A stretch of 34,975 bases of DNA, from the NCBI GenBank assembly GCA_913777025.1, contig CAJYQM010000279.1, positions 1 through 34,975 on the forward strand. The letters are read 5' to 3'. The notes below the pieces were generated by a model that saw only the letters and a program-made list of their open reading frames with translations, was not told the DNA's origin and ran no database searches. The DNA is from an uncultured Massilia sp. Lineage in GTDB: Bacteria > Pseudomonadota > Gammaproteobacteria > Burkholderiales > Burkholderiaceae_D. Position numbers and translations under genes: made by a program. Of the stretch, positions 10,649-18,203 are shown piece by piece (position 1 is the stretch's first letter; each line of letters opens with the position of its first letter).

Positions 10649-11373
10649 GCGCTCGGCTCCACGCTGACCTGGCCGGCCAGCACGTAGCCGCCGTTGCGCA
10701 CGGTCTTGATGATCTGGGGCATGCGCGCATCCTCGCCCAGTTTCTGGCGCAGGCGGCTGATCTGGATGTCGATCGAGCGGTCGAACGGGTCGGCGTCGCG
10801 GCCCTGGGTCAGGTTCAGCAACTGGTCGCGGTTCAGCACGCGGTTAGGGTGTTCCAGGAACACGCGCAGCAGGCGGAATTCGGCGCCGGACAGCATGATG
10901 ACCACGCCCTGCGGATTGACCAGGTGGCGCGCGGTCAGGTCCAGGGTCCAGCCGGAGAACTTCATCTGCTGCACGTTCTCGGTCTGGGAGTTCGGCGGCA
11001 TCGCGTGGCTGCGGCGCAGCACGCTGCGGATGCGCGCCAGCAGTTCGCGCGGCTCGAAGGGTTTCGGCAGGTAGTCGTCGGCGCCCATCTCGAGGCCGAG
11101 GATGCGGTCGAGCGGCTCGCTGCGCGCGGTCAGCATGATCACCGGCAGGGTCGAGTGCGCGCGCAGCTTGCGGCACAAGGTCAGGCCGTCTTCGCCGGGC
11201 AGGTTGAGGTCGAGGACGATCAGGTCGGGGCGCGACTCGTCCAGGGTCTTCCACATGGCGTTGCCGTCGGCGGCGGCCAGCGCGCGGTAGCCGTTCGCTT
11301 CCAGGTAATCGGCCAGCAGCGAACGGATATCGCGGTCGTCGTCGACAATGAGAATCGTAGATTGCATATCCAT
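10645..11373 (-). CDS. OmpR-family response regulator (BaeR/CpxR-like context)
   Basis: A 242-residue transcription factor. The receiver domain has the acidic pocket DDD (11-13), phosphoacceptor D55 in VLDLNLPGEDG and K104 in YLPKPF. The C-terminal winged helix includes LSGAEFRLLRVFLEHPNRVLNRDQLL and ends with TVRNGGYVL. I place the start at the ATG 11371-11373 (MDMQSTILIVDDD), preceded by CAGGA. An open frame continues 26 codons further upstream but without a ribosome-binding site or conserved residues. It heads an operon with its kinase (4-nt overlap) and the RND genes, and faces the spy-like gene. A cluster of TTGTAT half-sites in the shared upstream region is a candidate autoregulatory operator. 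Confidence 0.93.
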   Translation of the reverse strand: MDMQSTILIVDDDRDIRSLLADYLEANGYRALAAADGNAMWKTLDESRPDLIVLDLNLPGEDGLTLCRKLRAHSTLPVIMLTARSEPLDRILGLEMGADDYLPKPFEPRELLARIRSVLRRSHAMPPNSQTENVQQMKFSGWTLDLTARHLVNPQGVVIMLSGAEFRLLRVFLEHPNRVLNRDQLLNLTQGRDADPFDRSIDIQISRLRQKLGEDARMPQIIKTVRNGGYVLAGQVSVEPSA

Positions 11374-11412
11374 GGCGTCATTATCCTGACTTCGCGTACC
11401 CCTGAACAGCCA

Positions 11413-11463
11413 CTTTGTATCGGCTTGTATATGGACAGGGAGGCGAAACAAATTGATACAAAG
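11413..11463. promoter_or_regulatory. Candidate response-regulator operator between the two-component operon and spy-like gene
   Basis: Two TTGTAT half-sites occur as a direct repeat with a 10-bp period (11415-11420, 11425-11430), one helical turn apart as OmpR-family dimers prefer. A perfect inverted copy of the outer site follows (CTTTGTATC 11413-11421, GATACAAAG 11455-11463). The second half-site overlaps a TATACA (-10-like) sequence for the minus-strand operon (11426-11431). The assignment to this regulator is inference. Confidence 0.45.
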
Positions 11464-11587
11464 AACGACACAGCGGACACGCCCCGCTTACACCTCCAAC
11501 CGATGATGGTCTCCATGCCGCGAACGATCTCGCGGCTGGCCGCGGCGGCCCTTTCGCCGCCCTCGAACCGACCAGGGAAACCAAGAG

Positions 11588-12133
11588 ATGACCACCATTC
11601 GCAAACACTTGCTCACCGCATTCGCCGCACTGTCCGTCGGCGCATTGTCCATCGGCGCCCACGCCCAGTCCACCAGCCAGCCCCAGGCGCCGGAAGGCCG
11701 CTACAGCCATGCCGAGCACCAGCAGAAGCGCGCCGAGTTCGCCGCCAAGCGCGCGGAAGCCGCAGCCAGGCGGGCCGCGAAGCTGCACGACGAACTGAAG
11801 ATCACCCCGGCCCAGGAAGCCGCCTGGAACGCCTTTGTGGCGTCAATGAAGCCGGCCGCGCGCCATGCCGGCGGCCAGCGCCCGGACCGCGCCGCCTGGG
11901 CCAGTCTCAGTGCCCCGCAACGCATGGAAAAGCACATCGAGATGCAGAAGCGCCGCACCGCGGCGATGGAACAGCGCCTCGGCGCGCTCAACAGCTTCTA
12001 CGCCGTGCTGACGCCGGAACAGAAGAAAACCTTCGACGAGAAGGCGGTGCGCCTGCAGGGCCATTTTGGCAAGCATCGCGGCATGCGCGGTGGCTGGCAG
12101 CAGCGCGGCGATGGCGATACCGCGCGCGGCTGA
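11588..12133 (+). CDS. Spy/CpxP-family periplasmic chaperone-like protein
   Basis: A small periplasmic helical protein of 181 residues. Residues 1-26 form a signal peptide (cut after AHA-QS). The mature part is rich in Ala, Arg, Lys and Gln and carries two LTxxQ-type motifs of the family: ITPAQEAAWNAF (about 73-84) and LTPEQKKTFDEKA (about 141-153). The tail is Gly/Arg/His-rich (GKHRGMRGGWQQRG). E. coli Spy shields unfolded proteins and CpxP restrains the Cpx sensor; which role applies here cannot be decided. Its divergent position from a sensor/regulator/RND operon matches the known control of spy by BaeR and CpxR in E. coli, suggesting that this regulator controls it. An AGAG ribosome-binding site precedes the ATG. 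Confidence 0.85.
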   Translation: MTTIRKHLLTAFAALSVGALSIGAHAQSTSQPQAPEGRYSHAEHQQKRAEFAAKRAEAAARRAAKLHDELKITPAQEAAWNAFVASMKPAARHAGGQRPDRAAWASLSAPQRMEKHIEMQKRRTAAMEQRLGALNSFYAVLTPEQKKTFDEKAVRLQGHFGKHRGMRGGWQQRGDGDTARG

Positions 12134-12153
12134 CCGGTCCGCGTGAATGAACG

Positions 12154-12180
12154 AAGGGACGCCGCGGCGTCCCTTTTTTT
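12154..12180 (+). terminator. Rho-independent terminator of the spy-like gene
   Basis: AAGGGACG...CGTCCCTT stem with GC-rich centre (12154-12175) followed by a run of T to 12180, 21 bp after the stop codon. It also lies 24-50 bp after the convergent dsbD stop, and could weakly serve it too. Confidence 0.88.
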
Positions 12181-12203
12181 ATGTGTATTTGTCTTTGCAG
12201 TTG

Positions 12204-14120
12204 TTACTGAAGTTTGCCGAGCGAAGCCAGGAATTTGTTCTTGTCCTGATAGCCGATCACCCGGCTGTCCGGGATTTCGCGGCCGTCGCGGGCGAACAGG
12301 ATGATGCCCGGCGGGCCGAACAGGCCGAAGCGCTTCAGCATGGCGCGGTCGGCGGCGTCGTTGGCGGTGACGTCGACCTGCAGCAGCACGGTATTGCCCA
12401 GGCGCGCCTTGACCGCCGGGTCGACGAAGGTCAGCTTTTCCATTTCCTTGCAGGACACGCACCAGTCGGCATAGAAATCCAGCATGGCGGTCTTGCCACC
12501 TAGCTGCGCCAGCGCGGCATCGAGCTGCTCGACGGTCTTGATGCGGCTAAACGCGAGCGGGGCGGCCGGCGCGCCGCCCGCGACATGGGCCAGCGGCGCG
12601 AGCGGATCGCGCCCGCCGCTGGCGACGCCCACCAGCTGGGTCGCGCCGAGCACGGCGCAGGCGGCACCGAGTGCCATGCCGGCCCAGTGGCCCCTGCCCT
12701 TGAGCAGGTAGAAGCCGTAGCCGAGCAGCAGCGCGGCCCACAGCAGCATCTGCGCCAGCGCCGGCAGCACCGGCGTCACCATCCAGATCGCCATGGCCAG
12801 CATCAGCACGCCGAAGAAGCGTTTGACGGACTCCATCCACATGCCGGCGCGCGGCAGCAGCGAGCCGGCCGAGAGTCCCACCAGCAGCAGCGGGATGCTC
12901 ATGCCGACCGCCATCGCGAACAGTGCACTGCCGCCGACGACGACGTCACGCGTCTGGCTGATGTAGACCAGTGCCCCGGCCAGCGGCGCGGCGACGCAGG
13001 GTCCGACGATCAGGGCCGAGATCGCCCCCATGACGAACACGCCGGCCAGCTTGCCGGACGACTGGCGGCCGGAGGCGTTGGCCAGGCGGGTCTGCAGCGC
13101 GGCCGGCACTTGCAGTTGATAGACGCCGAACATCGACAAGGCCATGGCCGCGATCAGGAGCGCGAACGCGGACAGCACCCAGGGGTTCTGCAGCGCGGCA
13201 GACAGGCCTTCGCCGACCAGGCCGGCGGCCACGCCGAGCGCCGTATAGACGATCGCCATCCCGAGCGAATACGCGACCGACAGGATGAAGCCGCGCGCGC
13301 GGCGCATCTGCCCGCCCTCGCCAACGATGATCGACGACAGGATCGGCACCATCGGCAGCACGCAGGGGGTAAAGGCCAGGCCCAGGCCGATCAGGATGAA
13401 GGCGGGCACGATGGCGAGCAGGCGCCCCCCCTGCAGCAGGGTGCCGATGCTGGACAGTTCGGAGGGGGAAGCGTTGGGCTGCGCCTGCGCGGTGGATTGG
13501 CCGGCGCCGCCGGTTGCGCCGGTGACGCCGCTTGCGTTCGGCGCGGCCGTGGCGGCCGGCGGCTGGCTGGACGGCATGTCGGCCTGGGGCGCGGCCTGGG
13601 CCGGCAGCGAGAACTGCGGCGTGCCGCCGCCCTGCCCGCCCGGCAGGCTCATCCGAGGCCCGGCCGCGGCGCCGTCGCCCGCCACCAGCTGGATCGACGC
13701 GTCCTGCGGCGGATAACATAAACCCTTGTCGGCGCAGCCCTGCCCGGTGGCGTTCAGCGTGAACGGACCCTTGCCTTCGACCGGGATGCGGATCTCGACG
13801 CCCTTGTGGTAGGTCTCGACGTCCTTCTGGAACGTCTCGTCGAACTTGATCTTGCCCGGCGGGACCTGCGCCTCGCCCAGCTTCGCGCCGCTGGCGCTGA
13901 ACTTGAAGCGCTCGCGGTACATGTAGTAGCCGTCGGCGATCGCATAGTTGACCACGACGGTGCTGGCGTCCAGCATGCGCGCGGAAAAGCGGAAGGCCTG
14001 TTCGGGCGGCAGGAAGTCCTCGTCGGCACGCGTTGGCGCGGCGGCGAACAGGACGGCCCAGCACAGCAGCAAGGCGCAGGCGGCGGCCAGGCGCCGCGGC
14101 AGGGAAAGAAATCGGACCAT
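12204..14120 (-). CDS. dsbD: Thiol:disulfide interchange protein DsbD
   Basis: DsbD passes electrons from cytoplasmic thioredoxin across the inner membrane to periplasmic DsbC/DsbG and cytochrome c maturation partners. At 638 residues it has all three parts: a signal peptide (1-32) and N-terminal immunoglobulin-like domain with Cys pair C129/C135 (GCADKGLCYPP); a Pro/Ala/Gln-rich linker; eight predicted membrane helices with the conserved FTPCVLPMVPIL and GPCVAAPLAGALVY cysteines; and a C-terminal thioredoxin-like domain with WCVSC (C554, C557). I start at the ATG 14118-14120 (MVRFLSLPRR), which gives a proper signal peptide; an upstream in-frame extension of 13 codons is unlikely. It stands alone, between the spy-like gene and rplQ. 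Its periplasmic reductant role fits the nearby cytochrome c and envelope-stress genes. Confidence 0.96.
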   Translation of the reverse strand: MVRFLSLPRRLAAACALLLCWAVLFAAAPTRADEDFLPPEQAFRFSARMLDASTVVVNYAIADGYYMYRERFKFSASGAKLGEAQVPPGKIKFDETFQKDVETYHKGVEIRIPVEGKGPFTLNATGQGCADKGLCYPPQDASIQLVAGDGAAAGPRMSLPGGQGGGTPQFSLPAQAAPQADMPSSQPPAATAAPNASGVTGATGGAGQSTAQAQPNASPSELSSIGTLLQGGRLLAIVPAFILIGLGLAFTPCVLPMVPILSSIIVGEGGQMRRARGFILSVAYSLGMAIVYTALGVAAGLVGEGLSAALQNPWVLSAFALLIAAMALSMFGVYQLQVPAALQTRLANASGRQSSGKLAGVFVMGAISALIVGPCVAAPLAGALVYISQTRDVVVGGSALFAMAVGMSIPLLLVGLSAGSLLPRAGMWMESVKRFFGVLMLAMAIWMVTPVLPALAQMLLWAALLLGYGFYLLKGRGHWAGMALGAACAVLGATQLVGVASGGRDPLAPLAHVAGGAPAAPLAFSRIKTVEQLDAALAQLGGKTAMLDFYADWCVSCKEMEKLTFVDPAVKARLGNTVLLQVDVTANDAADRAMLKRFGLFGPPGIILFARDGREIPDSRVIGYQDKNKFLASLGKLQ

Positions 14121-14215
14121 GGATGATGTATGTGGATGTGGCGCACCGGCATGGTACACCGCGCGCCGCCCGGCTGCACGCCGAGCCCGGCAATGATGGG
14201 CGACGCACAGCGGGC

Positions 14216-14244
14216 GAAAAAAAACCAGGCCCGCAGGCCTGGTT
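14216..14244 (-). terminator. Rho-independent terminator ending the alpha operon
   Basis: A 9-bp stem (14223-14231 with 14236-14244, loop CGCA) is followed on the minus strand by a run of eight or more T. It lies 25 bp past the rplQ stop and closes the whole ribosomal-protein block. Confidence 0.92.
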
Positions 14245-14269
14245 CTTCATGTCGCAGGGACCGGATCGA

Positions 14270-14665
14270 TTACTCGGCGGTCGGTGCGTTTTCGTCGACG
14301 CCCACTTCCGGACGGTCGGTCAGTTCGACGTAAGCCATCGGTGCATTGTCGCCAACGCGGAAGCCCATCTTCAGGATACGGGTGTAGCCGCCCGGACGGT
14401 TCGCGAAGCGCGGGCCGATTTCGGCGAACAGCTTCTGGACGATTTCGCGGTCGCGCAGGCGGGCGAATGCCAGGCGCTTGTTGGCCAGGGTGTCGCTCTT
14501 GCCCAGGGTGATGATCGGCTCGACGACCTTACGCAGTTCCTTGGCTTTCGGCAGCGTGGTCTTGATCGCTTCGTGACGCAGCAGCGAAACGGTCATGTTG
14601 CGCAGCATGGCCAGGCGGTGGGACGAGGTACGGTTCAGCTTACGGAGGCCGTGACGGTGACGCAT
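14270..14665 (-). CDS. rplQ: 50S ribosomal protein L17
   Basis: Large-subunit protein L17, which lies near the peptide exit tunnel. The 131-residue product has the diagnostic N-terminus [17 protein letters not shown] and the following segment [25 protein letters not shown]. The C-terminus is extended and acidic ([11 protein letters not shown]), as is common in betaproteobacteria. It is the last gene of the alpha operon, but is separated from rpoA by an unusual 259-bp gap with a large palindrome. A strong terminator follows. Confidence 0.98.
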   Translation of the reverse strand: MRHRHGLRKLNRTSSHRLAMLRNMTVSLLRHEAIKTTLPKAKELRKVVEPIITLGKSDTLANKRLAFARLRDREIVQKLFAEIGPRFANRPGGYTRILKMGFRVGDNAPMAYVELTDRPEVGVDENAPTAE

Positions 14666-14795
14666 GGTAAATCCTTTCGGTTTTAAAGTTTAAATCCGAG
14701 CTCTTCGATCGCCTCAACTGGTGAGGAGCGGGCCGGTTTGATTAAAACGCCGGGGCATCATGCCCAAGCGGTACTACGAAAACAGCTAGCGTATC

Positions 14796-14917
14796 GGGGT
14801 CGCGAGAAACCGTAGCGAGCAGGGCTCAGTTTGAGCCGAGAAGCGCAGCCGTACATCCGGTACGGCGAGCATCGCAGGCTCAAAATGTGCCCGCGCAGTA
14901 GGTTTATCGCGATCCCC
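14796..14917. repeat. ERIC-like 122-bp imperfect palindrome between rpoA and rplQ
   Basis: The two halves of this element are near-complements over their whole length. Left-arm blocks, read inwards, are GGGGTCGCGA, AAACCGTAGCGAGC, GGGCTCAGTTTGAGCC and GCCGTAC. The reverse complement of the right arm gives GGGGATCGCGA, AAACCTACTGCGC, GGGCACATTTTGAGCC and GCCGTACC in the same order. The tip is GCCGTAC-atccg-GTACGGC at about 14848-14867. Within the left arm a second hairpin can form (GGCTCA/TGAGCC, 14823-14837). No ORF, terminal direct repeat or T-tract is evident. In size and form it resembles the ERIC repeats of enterobacteria, though the sequence differs. It would be transcribed in the rpoA-rplQ message and could affect RNA stability or processing. 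Confidence 0.7.
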
Positions 14918-14924
14918 TCAGGGA

Positions 14925-15902
14925 TTACTTTTCGAGGCCGGCTGGGGGCCAGTTCTCGAGCTTCATGCCCAAGGTGAGACCACGGGAAGCCAGGACTTCC
15001 TTGATCTCGTTCAGCGACTTGCGGCCCAGGTTCGGGGTCTTCAGCAGTTCGTTTTCCGAACGCTGGATCAGGTCGCCGATGTAGTAGATGTTCTCGGCCT
15101 TCAGGCAGTTTGCCGAACGGACGGTCAGTTCCAGGTCGTCCACCGGACGCAGCAGGATCGGATCGACCAGCGGTGCGCGCGACGGCGCTTCCGCGGCGGC
15201 TTCCGTGCCTTCCAGGGCGGCGAACACGTTCAGCTGGTCGACCAGCACGCGGGCCGATTGGCGGATCGCCTCTTCCGGGGTGATGACGCCGTTGGTCTCG
15301 ATGTTGATGATCAGCTTGTCCAGGTCGGTACGCTGTTCGACACGGGCCGATTCCACGGCGTAGGACACGCGGCGCACCGGCGAGAACGATGCATCCAGGA
15401 TGATGCGGCCGATGGTCTTGTTGGTGTCTTCCGAAAGGCGGCGGACGTTACCCGGCACGTAGCCACGGCCTTTCTCGACCTTGATCTGCATGTCCAGCTT
15501 GCCGCCGGCGGTCAGGTGGGCGATCACGTGTTCCGGGTTGATCAGTTCCACGTCATGCGGCAGGTCGATGTCCGATGCCAGGACCGCGCCTTCGCCTTCC
15601 TTCTTCAGGGTCAGCGTCACGGAGTCACGGTTGTGCACCTTGAACACAACGCCCTTCAGGTTCAGCAGCAGGTCGACCACGTCTTCCTGCACGCCGTCCA
15701 GCGACGAGTATTCGTGCACGACGCCGGCGATCGTCACTTCGGTCGGCGCGTAGCCGATCATCGACGACAGCAGGACGCGGCGCAGCGCGTTGCCCAGCGT
15801 GTGGCCATAACCACGTTCGAACGGTTCCATCACGACTTTCGCGTGGCCGGCGCCGAGTGCTTCGACGTCGATGATACGTGGCTTCAACAAACTATTTTGC
15901 AT
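14925..15902 (-). CDS. rpoA: DNA-directed RNA polymerase subunit alpha
   Basis: The alpha subunit nucleates RNA polymerase assembly and binds UP elements and activators. It is 325 residues from the ATG at 15900-15902 ([14 protein letters not shown]), which has an AGAGGA site just upstream. A TTG five codons earlier overlaps that site and is rejected. The N-terminal domain includes [20 protein letters not shown]. The C-terminal domain includes [22 protein letters not shown] and [14 protein letters not shown], the helix-hairpin-helix DNA-contact region. It lies between rpsD and rplQ as in the E. coli alpha operon, but with large gaps on both sides (242 and 259 bp). Confidence 0.99.
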   Translation of the reverse strand: MQNSLLKPRIIDVEALGAGHAKVVMEPFERGYGHTLGNALRRVLLSSMIGYAPTEVTIAGVVHEYSSLDGVQEDVVDLLLNLKGVVFKVHNRDSVTLTLKKEGEGAVLASDIDLPHDVELINPEHVIAHLTAGGKLDMQIKVEKGRGYVPGNVRRLSEDTNKTIGRIILDASFSPVRRVSYAVESARVEQRTDLDKLIINIETNGVITPEEAIRQSARVLVDQLNVFAALEGTEAAAEAPSRAPLVDPILLRPVDDLELTVRSANCLKAENIYYIGDLIQRSENELLKTPNLGRKSLNEIKEVLASRGLTLGMKLENWPPAGLEK

Positions 15903-16015
15903 GAGTGTCCTCTTCAATACCCTCGGCTCGTTACACCGATAAGGCTGATGGCATCAGTGAAAACGCCTGCTTCTTTGAGCAGGCGGTACGACGAATTCGG
16001 TGTTGACGGTTGAAC

Positions 16016-16103
16016 CGTCGTTCCCGCGTAGGCGGGAACCCAAGTTTGCTAGCGTTACGTCGGCTCATGCAGAACTTGGATCCCCGCCTTCGCGGAGACG
16101 ACG
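16016..16103. repeat. Inverted pair of REP-like units between rpsD and rpoA
   Basis: Unit one (16016-16046) contains GTTCCCGCGTAGGCGGGAAC and ends CCCAAGTT. Unit two (16073-16103) begins AACTTGG and contains GATCCCCGCCTTCGCGG, ending GACGACG. The units face each other across a 26-bp spacer, like a BIME. This type of short GCG-core palindrome is widely dispersed in proteobacterial intergenic DNA and is often mobilised by RAYT transposases. No such gene is in the window. Confidence 0.65.
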
Positions 16104-16136
16104 ACGAAGGGCCGGCTGAGCCGTACCTTCGTCGTC
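16100..16136 (-). other. Stable hairpin immediately after rpsD
   Basis: An 11-bp stem (16100-16110 with 16126-16136, loop of 15) starts 8 bp past the rpsD stop codon on the transcribed strand. There is no T-tract, so it is more likely an RNA-processing or 3'-end-protecting structure than a terminator. Confidence 0.45.
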
Positions 16137-16144
16137 CCCTTCCA

Positions 16145-16768
16145 TTAACGCGAGTACAGTTCGACGATCAGCGCTTCGTTGACGTCGGCAGCGATCTCGT
16201 TACGCTCCGGGTAGGCGCGGAAGGTTGCTTCCATCTTCTTGGCGTCGACCGACACCCAGCTCGGGAAACCGACTTGTTCGGCCAGCGACAGGGCTTCGAC
16301 GATACGGGTCTGCTTCTTGGCCTTTTCGCGGACAGCGACGACGTCGCCGGTCTTGACCTGGTACGAAGCGATGTTCACGACCTGGCCGTTCACGGTGAAG
16401 GCCTTGTGGCTCACCAGCTGGCGTGCTTCGGCGCGGGTCGAACCGAAGCCCATGCGGTAGGCGACGTTGTCCAGGCGCGATTCCAGCAGTTTCAGCAGGG
16501 TTTCACCGGTGTTGCCCTTGCGGCGCGACGCTTCGGCGAAGTAGCGGCGGAACTGACGCTCCAGCACGCCGTAGATACGCTTGACCTTCTGCTTTTCACG
16601 CAGCTGGTTGCCGTAGTCCGAGGTACGGGCACCCGACTTGACGCCGTGCTGGCCCGGCTTGACGTCCAGTTTGCACTTGGAGTCGAGCGAGCGGCGTGCG
16701 CTCTTCAGGAACAGGTCGGTGCCTTCGCGGCGGGCGAGTTTTGCTTTTGGTCCGATATAACGTGCCAC
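16145..16768 (-). CDS. rpsD: 30S ribosomal protein S4
   Basis: S4 is a primary 16S rRNA-binding protein that nucleates 30S assembly, and in E. coli it represses the alpha operon. The 207-residue product has the typical start [19 protein letters not shown] and the S4 RNA-binding domain ([22 protein letters not shown], then [16 protein letters not shown]). It is the zinc-free form: only one Cys (C32) remains in the N-terminal region where zinc-type S4 has four. It is preceded by a 236-bp gap with a putative promoter and an attenuator-like hairpin, and followed by a hairpin and REP-like DNA. This suggests control separate from rpsK. Confidence 0.98.
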   Translation of the reverse strand: MARYIGPKAKLARREGTDLFLKSARRSLDSKCKLDVKPGQHGVKSGARTSDYGNQLREKQKVKRIYGVLERQFRRYFAEASRRKGNTGETLLKLLESRLDNVAYRMGFGSTRAEARQLVSHKAFTVNGQVVNIASYQVKTGDVVAVREKAKKQTRIVEALSLAEQVGFPSWVSVDAKKMEATFRAYPERNEIAADVNEALIVELYSR

Positions 16769-16869
16769 GTTAAACTTCCTTTGTTTGAATGATCACGCCC
16801 CGGATGCAGATATGATAAATTCTGCAACAGGCGCTAGTCCGGCTCTCGTTGAGACCAGACGTGGCTTAC

Positions 16870-16898
16870 AAAAAACCTCGGATCGGGATGACCCAAGG
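16870..16898 (-). promoter_or_regulatory. Attenuator-like hairpin in the rpsD leader
   Basis: On the minus strand CCTTGG (16893-16898) pairs with CCGAGG (16876-16881), with one G-U pair, and is followed directly by six T (16870-16875). It lies within about 10-35 nt of the start predicted for the upstream promoter, and about 100 bp before rpsD. It would be a short leader terminator. The stem is weak (6-7 bp), so the call is tentative. Confidence 0.4.
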
Positions 16899-16913
16899 CG
16901 ACAATAGCCGGGC

Positions 16914-16941
16914 AGTATAACCCATTTCTGGGCTCACTGCA
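16914..16941 (-). promoter_or_regulatory. Putative sigma-70 promoter for rpsD-rpoA-rplQ
   Basis: A -10 TATACT (16914-16919) with a weaker -35 TGCAGT (16936-16941) at 16-bp spacing on the minus strand, inside the 236-bp rpsK-rpsD gap. Confidence 0.45.
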
Positions 16942-17004
16942 CCGGCGATTCTTTTACGACGATCACGTCGCGTAACTACCACAAGCGGGCGAACCCGCGA
17001 GCAA

Positions 17005-17409
17005 TTAGATACGACGGCGCTTCGGCGGACGGCAACCGTTGTGCGGAACCGGCGTCACGTCCTGGATCTCGGTGATCTTGATGCCCAGGTTGTTCAGCGC
17101 GCGCACAGCCGATTCACGGCCCGGGCCCGGGCCCTTGATGCGCACTTCCAGGTTCTTCACGCCGTATTCCTGAGCGACCTTGCCAGCGGCTTCTGCTGCG
17201 ACCTGCGCCGCGAACGGGGTCGATTTACGCGAACCCTTGAAGCCGGCGCCGCCGGAAGTTGCCCACGACAGGGCGTTGCCCTGGCGGTCGGTGATCGTGA
17301 TGATCGTGTTGTTGAACGATGCGTGGACGTGTGCGATGCCTTCGGCGACGTTCTTTTTGACTTTCTTGCGGATGCGAGCTGCAGCCGCCGAGCTTTGTTG
17401 CTTAGCCAT
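17005..17409 (-). CDS. rpsK: 30S ribosomal protein S11
   Basis: S11 forms part of the 30S platform and contacts mRNA near the E site. The 134-residue product carries the conserved [21 protein letters not shown] segment, [18 protein letters not shown], and the hallmark C-terminus [17 protein letters not shown]. It lies 14 bp after rpsM. The next gene, rpsD, is 236 bp away, unlike the close spacing usual in E. coli. Confidence 0.98.
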   Translation of the reverse strand: MAKQQSSAAAARIRKKVKKNVAEGIAHVHASFNNTIITITDRQGNALSWATSGGAGFKGSRKSTPFAAQVAAEAAGKVAQEYGVKNLEVRIKGPGPGRESAVRALNNLGIKITEIQDVTPVPHNGCRPPKRRRI

Positions 17410-17423
17410 GGTCGTTTCCTAGA

Positions 17424-17789
17424 TTATTTCTTCAGCGATTGAGCGGCCTTGCGCGGGCCCTTGCGGGTACGTGCATTGGTACGGGTGCGCTGACCGCGGA
17501 CCGGCAGGCCCTTGCGGTGACGCATGCCGCGGTAGCAGCCCAGGTCCATCAGACGCTTGATGTTCATGGACAGCTCACGGCGCAGATCGCCTTCGACCAC
17601 GAACTTGCCGACTGCGTCACGCAGCTTTTCCAGCTCGTTGTCGTCCAGGTCCTTGACCTTCTTGTTGGTTGCAACACCAGTGGTTTCGCAGATCTTTTGC
17701 GAGCGGGTGCGACCGATACCGTAGATTGCCGTCAGGCCGATCACGGTGTGCTGATGATTGGGGACGTTGACCCCTGCAATACGTGCCAT
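17424..17789 (-). CDS. rpsM: 30S ribosomal protein S13
   Basis: S13 sits in the 30S head and bridges to the 50S subunit. At 121 residues it is normal length. It begins [20 protein letters not shown], contains the helix-two-turn-helix region ([15 protein letters not shown]), and ends with the basic tail [21 protein letters not shown] that contacts P-site tRNA. It lies 15 bp after rpmJ. Confidence 0.98.
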   Translation of the reverse strand: MARIAGVNVPNHQHTVIGLTAIYGIGRTRSQKICETTGVATNKKVKDLDDNELEKLRDAVGKFVVEGDLRRELSMNIKRLMDLGCYRGMRHRKGLPVRGQRTRTNARTRKGPRKAAQSLKK

Positions 17790-17804
17790 TCGATATTCCT
17801 CGTA

Positions 17805-17918
17805 TTAACCTTGACGCTGCTTGTGACGCGGCTCGACGCAGATCACACGGACCACGCCCTTGCGCTTGATGATCTTGCAGTTGCGGCAGATCCGCTTGAC
17901 TGAAGCGTTAACTTTCAT
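17805..17918 (-). CDS. rpmJ: 50S ribosomal protein L36
   Basis: A 37-residue protein, read directly from the sequence ([20 protein letters not shown] for the first 20 residues, ending RHKQRQG). It is the zinc-binding form, with C11, C14, C27 and H32 as ligands. It lies between infA and rpsM, its usual place, and L36 helps organise 23S rRNA near the GTPase centre. Confidence 0.97.
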   Translation of the reverse strand: MKVNASVKRICRNCKIIKRKGVVRVICVEPRHKQRQG

Positions 17919-17954
17919 TTTGCACTCTCTTCCAGATTCGATTACTTAAATGAT

Positions 17955-18173
17955 TTACTTGGTGCGGAACACGATGCGGGCCCGGGACAGGTCGTACGGG
18001 GTCAGTTCCACCGTCACTTTGTCACCCGGAAGAATGCGGATGTAATTCATGCGCATTTTACCCGAGATGTGTCCGAGCACCACGTGCCCGTTTTCCAGCT
18101 TCACGCGAAACGTCGCGTTCGGGAGATTCTCGAGAATCTCCCCCTGCATTTGGATGACGTCGTCTTTTGCCAT
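17955..18173 (-). CDS. infA: Translation initiation factor IF-1
   Basis: IF-1 is a 72-residue OB-fold protein that blocks the A site during initiation. It starts [20 protein letters not shown] and includes the [20 protein letters not shown] segment, ending [11 protein letters not shown] use the ATG at 18171-18173; an in-frame ATG eight codons upstream lies too close to secY and lacks conservation. It sits between secY and rpmJ. Betaproteobacteria often carry a second infA copy, and which one this is cannot be told here. Confidence 0.97.
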   Translation of the reverse strand: MAKDDVIQMQGEILENLPNATFRVKLENGHVVLGHISGKMRMNYIRILPGDKVTVELTPYDLSRARIVFRTK

Positions 18174-18203
18174 TCGGTCTATTCCACTCTTGGGCATCGT
18201 CGC

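Noticed and set aside
12585..13721. Long plus-strand frame opposite dsbD
   Set aside because: Low-complexity Arg/Gln/His/Gly composition and complete overlap with dsbD, which has clear catalytic cysteines.
14796..14917. Rho-independent terminator between rpoA and rplQ
   Set aside because: The palindrome is far longer than a terminator stem and lacks a T-run on either strand; rplQ downstream is expected to be co-transcribed.
16016..16103. CRISPR repeats
   Set aside because: Only two units in inverted orientation with a palindromic core; no regular spacers and no cas genes.
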